Below the pieces are notes generated by a model. That model saw nothing but the letters and a program-made list of their open reading frames with translations, ran no database searches and was not told where the DNA came from. A program made the translations under genes and the position numbers. A DNA stretch of 56,460 bases from an uncultured Muribaculaceae bacterium. GTDB taxonomy: Bacteria; Bacteroidota; Bacteroidia; Bacteroidales; Muribaculaceae. Within the stretch, counting starts at the first letter, position 1, and each line of letters starts with the position of its first letter. The stretch spans positions 1 to 56,460 of the forward strand of contig CAMXAZ010000009.1 in assembly GCA_947179295.1 (NCBI GenBank), given 5' to 3'. Shown in pieces: positions 52,639 through 56,460 of the stretch.

Positions 52639-53943
52639 ATGAACAGCCTCATACGTTTCGCAGCTGTAGTCCCGGCCTTGTGCGCGTTTGCCGGAGCATC
52701 CTCCCAGAGTCATCCCCTTACTCCTCAGGAGGGAGAGGTGACAATAATCAATCCCTCTGCCGCTCAGTCTGATTCGGGCCTGACCGTGATAAACGTCTAC
52801 AATATTTTTCTCCAGAACGCCCCGAAATCACACAAGAAATCCGGAGTGCCTAATTTTGCCATAGAAGGCAAGAACAAGAAATTCTATCTCGGCATCGGCG
52901 GCACGGCAAAAGCCACCCTGTCATATGACTGGGGCGACCCTATTGACAACGGCTTCGACTTCACCACATCATCGATCCCCATGAACCCGCGCAAGGGCGA
53001 TGGCGGACTGGTGCAGTTCAGCGCTGCCACAAGCGGACTCTATCTCAACTTCGTGGCCCTTCCGGGCGACAAGAACCAGCTCGGTGTCTACATTGATTTC
53101 AACCTCACCGGCAACAGCTATGGCTTTGACCTGCAATATGCCTACATAAAATATCGCGGATTCACCGCCGGCTATGATTACAGCCTCTTCTCCGACATGG
53201 CCGCCGCTCCTCCGAGCATCGACAATGAAGGCCCCTGCGGATTCACGGCCATACCCAACGGAGTCCTTGACTACCGTCACAGTTTCGGACAGCACTGGAG
53301 CCTTGGAGTAGGCGCCGAGATGCCTATGGTCTCCGCAACCACCGGCGAGAAAACCTATGTGGTCAACCAGCGCGTACCTGACATACCCGCCTATGTGCAG
53401 TACTCATGGGGCGGAGGCAAGAGCTGGCTTCGCTTTTCAGGCATTGTCCGAAACATGCTCTACCGCGACGAGATCGCCGACAAGAACCGCGACCGGGTGG
53501 GCTGGGGCGTGAAGGTGAGCGGCAGCGCCTCGCTCACACCGCTGGTGACAGCCTATTATCAGGCTGCCTATGGCGAAGGAATCACAAGCTACTTCCAGGA
53601 CCTCTATGAAGGCGGACTCGACATGGTGCCTGACGGAAGCGGCCGTCTCAAGGCGGTCAAAGCCTGGGGCGGCTACCTCGGACTGCAATACAACATCTCT
53701 CCGAAAGTCTACGCCACAACCACCTACAGCCACCTCCGCAACTACGCCCCTGACTACTCCGGAGGCTCCACGGCATGGGACAGCCAGTACAAATACGCGC
53801 AATATGCCCTTGCAAACGTCATCTGGCAGATAACACCCCACCTCTCCACCGGCTTGGAATACATCTACGGACGCCGTGTCGACATGTCGGGCCTCTCACA
53901 CCACGACAACCGAATCCAGACCATGCTCCAGGTCACATTCTGA
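52639..53943 (+). CDS. DcaP-like outer-membrane porin
   Basis: A 434-residue outer-membrane beta-barrel. Signal peptide about residues 1-22 (A-S-S-Q). Residues 23-75 are a polar N-terminal stretch; from F-Y-L-G-I-G-G-T-A-K-A onwards, alternating amphipathic strands continue to the end, and the last residue is Phe, as usual for BAM-inserted barrels. Layout and the Y-L-G-I-G-G start of the barrel resemble the DcaP trimeric porin family. Ends the four-gene cassette; it is followed by a strong terminator. Likely lets the cassette's small substrate enter or its amine leave the periplasm. Confidence 0.82.
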   Translation: MNSLIRFAAVVPALCAFAGASSQSHPLTPQEGEVTIINPSAAQSDSGLTVINVYNIFLQNAPKSHKKSGVPNFAIEGKNKKFYLGIGGTAKATLSYDWGDPIDNGFDFTTSSIPMNPRKGDGGLVQFSAATSGLYLNFVALPGDKNQLGVYIDFNLTGNSYGFDLQYAYIKYRGFTAGYDYSLFSDMAAAPPSIDNEGPCGFTAIPNGVLDYRHSFGQHWSLGVGAEMPMVSATTGEKTYVVNQRVPDIPAYVQYSWGGGKSWLRFSGIVRNMLYRDEIADKNRDRVGWGVKVSGSASLTPLVTAYYQAAYGEGITSYFQDLYEGGLDMVPDGSGRLKAVKAWGGYLGLQYNISPKVYATTTYSHLRNYAPDYSGGSTAWDSQYKYAQYALANVIWQITPHLSTGLEYIYGRRVDMSGLSHHDNRIQTMLQVTF

Positions 53944-53987
53944 CCCCTCCCGCAGAGGTCTAACTGCCTACACCGGCTTCTCCTACT

Positions 53988-54028
53988 GCAAGAGGGCGCG
54001 GTTCCGAGCCGGAACCGCGCCCTCTTGC
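53988..54028. terminator. Bidirectional terminator between porin and radical SAM genes
   Basis: Perfect 18-bp GC-rich inverted repeat, arms 53988-54005 and 54011-54028, 5-base loop, between two converging genes; no clear T-run. Confidence 0.8.
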
Positions 54029-54032
54029 GGCA

Positions 54033-55073
54033 TCATGATATGTCGTAATTGAGCTTTCGGGTGGAGTGGGTGTCAAAAGATTTATATTTTGGATTCCATA
54101 TCATCTTTAAAAGATTTCCGGCCGTATGCTTTCGTGAGTGATACTGCCTGAAATTCTCTTCGCCCCAATGAAAATCCTCCTTGTTGACCCCATTGTGAGA
54201 GATATAATAATAAGTAAGCGTTTCCAGATAGTCGACCAGCGGATCGAACTTGGCCTTTTCCTCCTTATCCAGCAGACTTATCTGATCTTTGGTAGGACAC
54301 AGGCAGATGGTTCCGTCTTTTCTGCATCGTTCCTTTATCGGAGCCACGACGGAATCATATAACTCCAGAATCTTGTCTGTGCTGAAATTGTCATATGACG
54401 TTTTGCCCATGTTCTGGATAGGGCGTAACTGAAGAATGTCGATATGCAATCCGTCAAACACTTCGTATAATCTTCGCAGCGAAGAGGTGTTGTCGGCGTT
54501 CATGACAAAATTAACCCTCACCTGCAGTCTAGGGAAATCCGGCTTGACGGCTTTGAGAGTATTGATGAGTTGCAGGAATTTTTCAAATTTTCCGCCTCGC
54601 ATCATATCCTCATAGGTCAGTTTGTCCAGTCCGTGTACGGATAATGTCACCTCGTCCAGACCATTTGAAAGCATGTCACGCAGCAATGACTCGGAAAGAA
54701 GCTGGCCGTTGGTGGTGATTGATATGTAGGGAACGCCATGTTGCCTGGCCTTCCGGACTATGTCAGGCAGCTGCGGATACAGAGTTGGCTCAGTGGCACA
54801 CCCGATCTGCAGTTTGACGGCATAGGGAAAGAATGTCTCCGCTATGTAATCGAGCGTATCCCGGCTGATTTTGCCTTGTTGAGGCAAAGCGCGATGAACC
54901 TTGTCGGGATCAGACATATAACACATCCTGCAACGCAGATTGCAGGCCATGACAGGGTCAAGAAACACTCCGATGTAGCGTCTCCCTGTCACATGAAAAG
55001 CCAAAAGGCCGGCCAGCTTCAGGCGCCAGCTTTTGATTCTGGAAAAATTTTTAAGAATCCGGTAGATATTCAT
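54033..55073 (-). CDS. Radical SAM protein, function unknown
   Basis: A 346-residue radical S-adenosylmethionine enzyme. The [4Fe-4S] motif is C-N-L-R-C-R-M-C at residues 44-51. Later radical-SAM barrel features are visible: G-C-A-T-E-P-T-L-Y-P (about 96-105), S-I-T-T-N-G-Q (about 117-123) and V-T-L-S-V-H-G (about 142-148). No clear SPASM cysteine cluster: the C-terminal third has only one Cys pair-like region (C-R-K-D-G-T-I-C-L-C). Convergent with the porin gene. No partner peptide gene is visible nearby, so its substrate cannot be named. Confidence 0.85.
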   Translation of the reverse strand: MNIYRILKNFSRIKSWRLKLAGLLAFHVTGRRYIGVFLDPVMACNLRCRMCYMSDPDKVHRALPQQGKISRDTLDYIAETFFPYAVKLQIGCATEPTLYPQLPDIVRKARQHGVPYISITTNGQLLSESLLRDMLSNGLDEVTLSVHGLDKLTYEDMMRGGKFEKFLQLINTLKAVKPDFPRLQVRVNFVMNADNTSSLRRLYEVFDGLHIDILQLRPIQNMGKTSYDNFSTDKILELYDSVVAPIKERCRKDGTICLCPTKDQISLLDKEEKAKFDPLVDYLETLTYYYISHNGVNKEDFHWGEENFRQYHSRKHTAGNLLKMIWNPKYKSFDTHSTRKLNYDIS

Positions 55074-55152
55074 CTCTTCGGAATTGGCTGGAGAAGCCGG
55101 TTGATGTCAGGTGCCTACGGGCTCACCTCATTGGCGTTGGGTTGGATCTATG

Positions 55153-55251
55153 TAATGAAAAGCGTGAGAGCCGTACTGCACTCTGACAGTTTCTGAAAGC
55201 TGCTACCTTTCAGCAAGCCTGGAATGAGCGCCGAGTAAACGCTTTTCATTA
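55153..55251. repeat. Inverted-repeat structure upstream of aspS
   Basis: Perfect 13-bp arms 55153-55165 and 55239-55251 enclose a 7-bp hairpin (55193-55199/55207-55213). The left arm runs into CGTGAGAGCCGTACTG, which recurs with one mismatch at 20271-20286. The rest of 55074-55460 has no gene; a 66-codon frame at 55203-55403 minus crosses this repeat and is not credible. Confidence 0.5.
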
Positions 55252-55460
55252 TGCTTTTTGCAGAGCCGGGAGCTCCGCGATGGCTGGACGCGCCCGCGTA
55301 GCCCCTGACAGGGCATCGGCAGTGCGGTCAGCGGAAACAAAATTACTGATATTATTTCATACCCGCAACAAAAAAGCAGCCCTCCCAGGCGATAACCGCA
55401 CACGGATATGTTTTTTTGGCGGGATTGACGAATATGATGTCGGGTTCTGAATGAAATTTT

Positions 55461-55492
55461 TTTGATTTTCTATCCGATTCTTTGTAATTTTG
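55461..55492 (+). promoter_or_regulatory. aspS promoter
   Basis: TTTG (55461-55464), 20 bases, TAATTTTG (55485-55492), a perfect Bacteroidota promoter 87 bases before the aspS start. Duplicated at 47492-47523. Confidence 0.8.
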
Positions 55493-55579
55493 CACCTTTG
55501 AAGCTGATGGCTTGCATTTTGTGCATTGCTTAAGGCCTCAAGTTTAACCGGAACAAATCAAAAACCATATCAGGTTCTT

Positions 55580-56460
55580 ATGTATAGAACGAAAACATGC
55601 GGAGAACTCCGCCTTTGTGATGCCGGACAGGAGGTTACCCTCGCCGGCTGGGTGCAGCGCGCCCGAAAAATGGGTGGCATGACCTTTGTAGACGTGCGTG
55701 ACCGCTACGGTATTACCCAGGTGGTGTTTAATGTGGAGAATGACGCGGCTCTCTGTGAAGCCGCCAATCATCTCGGACGCGAATTCGTGGTGCAGATCAC
55801 CGGCAAGGTGGCCGAGCGCACCAGCAAGAATCCCAATCTGCCCACCGGCGACATCGAGATCATTGCCTCTGATCTCAAAGTGCTCAACCGAAGCGACGTG
55901 CCTCCCTTCACAATCGAGGACGAAACCGACGGCGGCGACGATCTTCGCATGAAATACCGCTATCTCGACCTGCGACGCAACTGTGTGCGCGCCAATCTTG
56001 AACTCCGCCACCGCATGGCCTTCGAGATCCGCCGCTATCTCGACTCGAAAGGCTTCCTTGAAGTCGAGACCCCGGTGCTCATCAAGTCGACCCCGGAAGG
56101 CGCCCGCGACTTCGTGGTGCCCTCGCGCATGAATCCCGGCGAATTCTATGCACTGCCCCAGTCTCCCCAGACCTTCAAGCAGCTACTGATGGTCAGCGGT
56201 TTCGACCGTTACTTCCAGATCGTGAAATGTTTCCGCGACGAAGACCTCCGCGCCGACCGTCAGCCCGAATTCACCCAGATCGACTGCGAAATGTCGTTTG
56301 TCAATCAGGAAGACGTGCTTCAGATGTTCGAAGGCCTCGTCAAACACATATTTAAATATGTAAAAGACATCGACTTCACCGAGCCTTTCCCCCGCATGAC
56401 CTGGGCCGACGCCATGCGTCTCTACGGTTCCGACAAGCCCGACACCCGTTTCGGCATGGA
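55580..56460 (+). CDS. aspS: Aspartyl-tRNA synthetase, 5' part (cut by window end)
   Basis: The first 293 codons of a class II aminoacyl-tRNA synthetase that charges tRNA-Asp. The N-terminal OB-fold (about 1-105) binds the anticodon: [21 protein letters not shown]. The catalytic domain begins with R-Y-L-D-L-R-R; class II motif 1 (F-L-E-V-E-T-P) and motif 2 ([16 protein letters not shown]) are present. The gene continues beyond 56460. The first 44 codons exist as a perfect duplicate at 47610-47741. Confidence 0.97.
   Translation, partial: MYRTKTCGELRLCDAGQEVTLAGWVQRARKMGGMTFVDVRDRYGITQVVFNVENDAALCEAANHLGREFVVQITGKVAERTSKNPNLPTGDIEIIASDLKVLNRSDVPPFTIEDETDGGDDLRMKYRYLDLRRNCVRANLELRHRMAFEIRRYLDSKGFLEVETPVLIKSTPEGARDFVVPSRMNPGEFYALPQSPQTFKQLLMVSGFDRYFQIVKCFRDEDLRADRQPEFTQIDCEMSFVNQEDVLQMFEGLVKHIFKYVKDIDFTEPFPRMTWADAMRLYGSDKPDTRFGM

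Noticed and set aside
55203-55403. 66-codon frame on the minus strand
   Set aside because: Runs through an inverted repeat upstream of aspS; composition is not protein-like.
47742-55554. Integrative element with integrase
   Set aside because: No integrase, transposase or relaxase gene is visible between the aspS copies, so mobility rests only on the direct repeat.

Overview
The window looks like a chromosomal segment of a gut Bacteroidota, order Bacteroidales, probably family Muribaculaceae. Three things point this way. Promoters match the Bacteroidota pattern (a -33 TTTG-like box, about 20 bases, then TAnnTTTG) and genes lack clear Shine-Dalgarno sites. Several surface proteins are typical of the order: BspA-like repeats with bacterial Ig-like domains, a golvesin-domain amidase, and C-terminal sorting-type tails. 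The rest is standard Bacteroidales core metabolism. The family-level call is inference from style, not from a marker gene.

Layout. 1-3065: rnfDGEA, the membrane part of the Na+/H+-pumping ferredoxin:NAD+ oxidoreductase, with its own promoter and a 3' hairpin cluster. 3115-8497 (minus): a small pectin cluster of pectinesterase-like protein, SH3-type secreted protein, GH28 polygalacturonase and an MFS importer, with no SusC/SusD pair. 8587-12186 (minus): a tightly coupled trio of GT2 glycosyltransferase, DUF4922/HIT-like protein and SpoIID/LytB protein. 12483-20163 (minus): a giant 2,361-residue surface protein built on three copies of a 1.7-kb module, behind a small membrane protein. 20778-32686 (minus): amidase/golvesin protein, PdxB, a membrane protein, PurD, an RlmL-type rRNA methyltransferase, serine acetyltransferase, an ion channel and an OmpA/TPR lipoprotein. 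32922-39057 (plus): SpeA, TruA, a BtuF/BtuC-like importer without its ATPase, and RF2 (prfB) with the classic +1 frameshift. 39177-42615 (minus): a Na+/alanine symporter and a phosphohexose mutase.

The accessory part starts at about 42.6 kb. It holds a 501-bp inverted-repeat element, a strongly structured candidate non-coding RNA of about 375 nt with its own promoter and terminator, and an AT-rich surface-protein gene. A 55-codon truncated copy of the 5' end of aspS follows, with a copy of the aspS promoter. The real aspS starts 7,970 bp downstream and runs off the window. Between the two aspS copies lies the most interesting cassette: a soluble phosphatidylserine-decarboxylase-family enzyme with intact autocleavage residues, a GadC-like amino-acid antiporter, an MFS transporter and a DcaP-like porin, plus a convergent radical SAM gene. 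I read the first four as a probable amino-acid decarboxylation and amine-export system that uses a pyruvoyl PSD-type enzyme instead of a PLP enzyme. The flanking aspS repeats suggest that the block was inserted or duplicated as a unit.

No tRNA, rRNA, CRISPR array, transposase or integrase was recognised.
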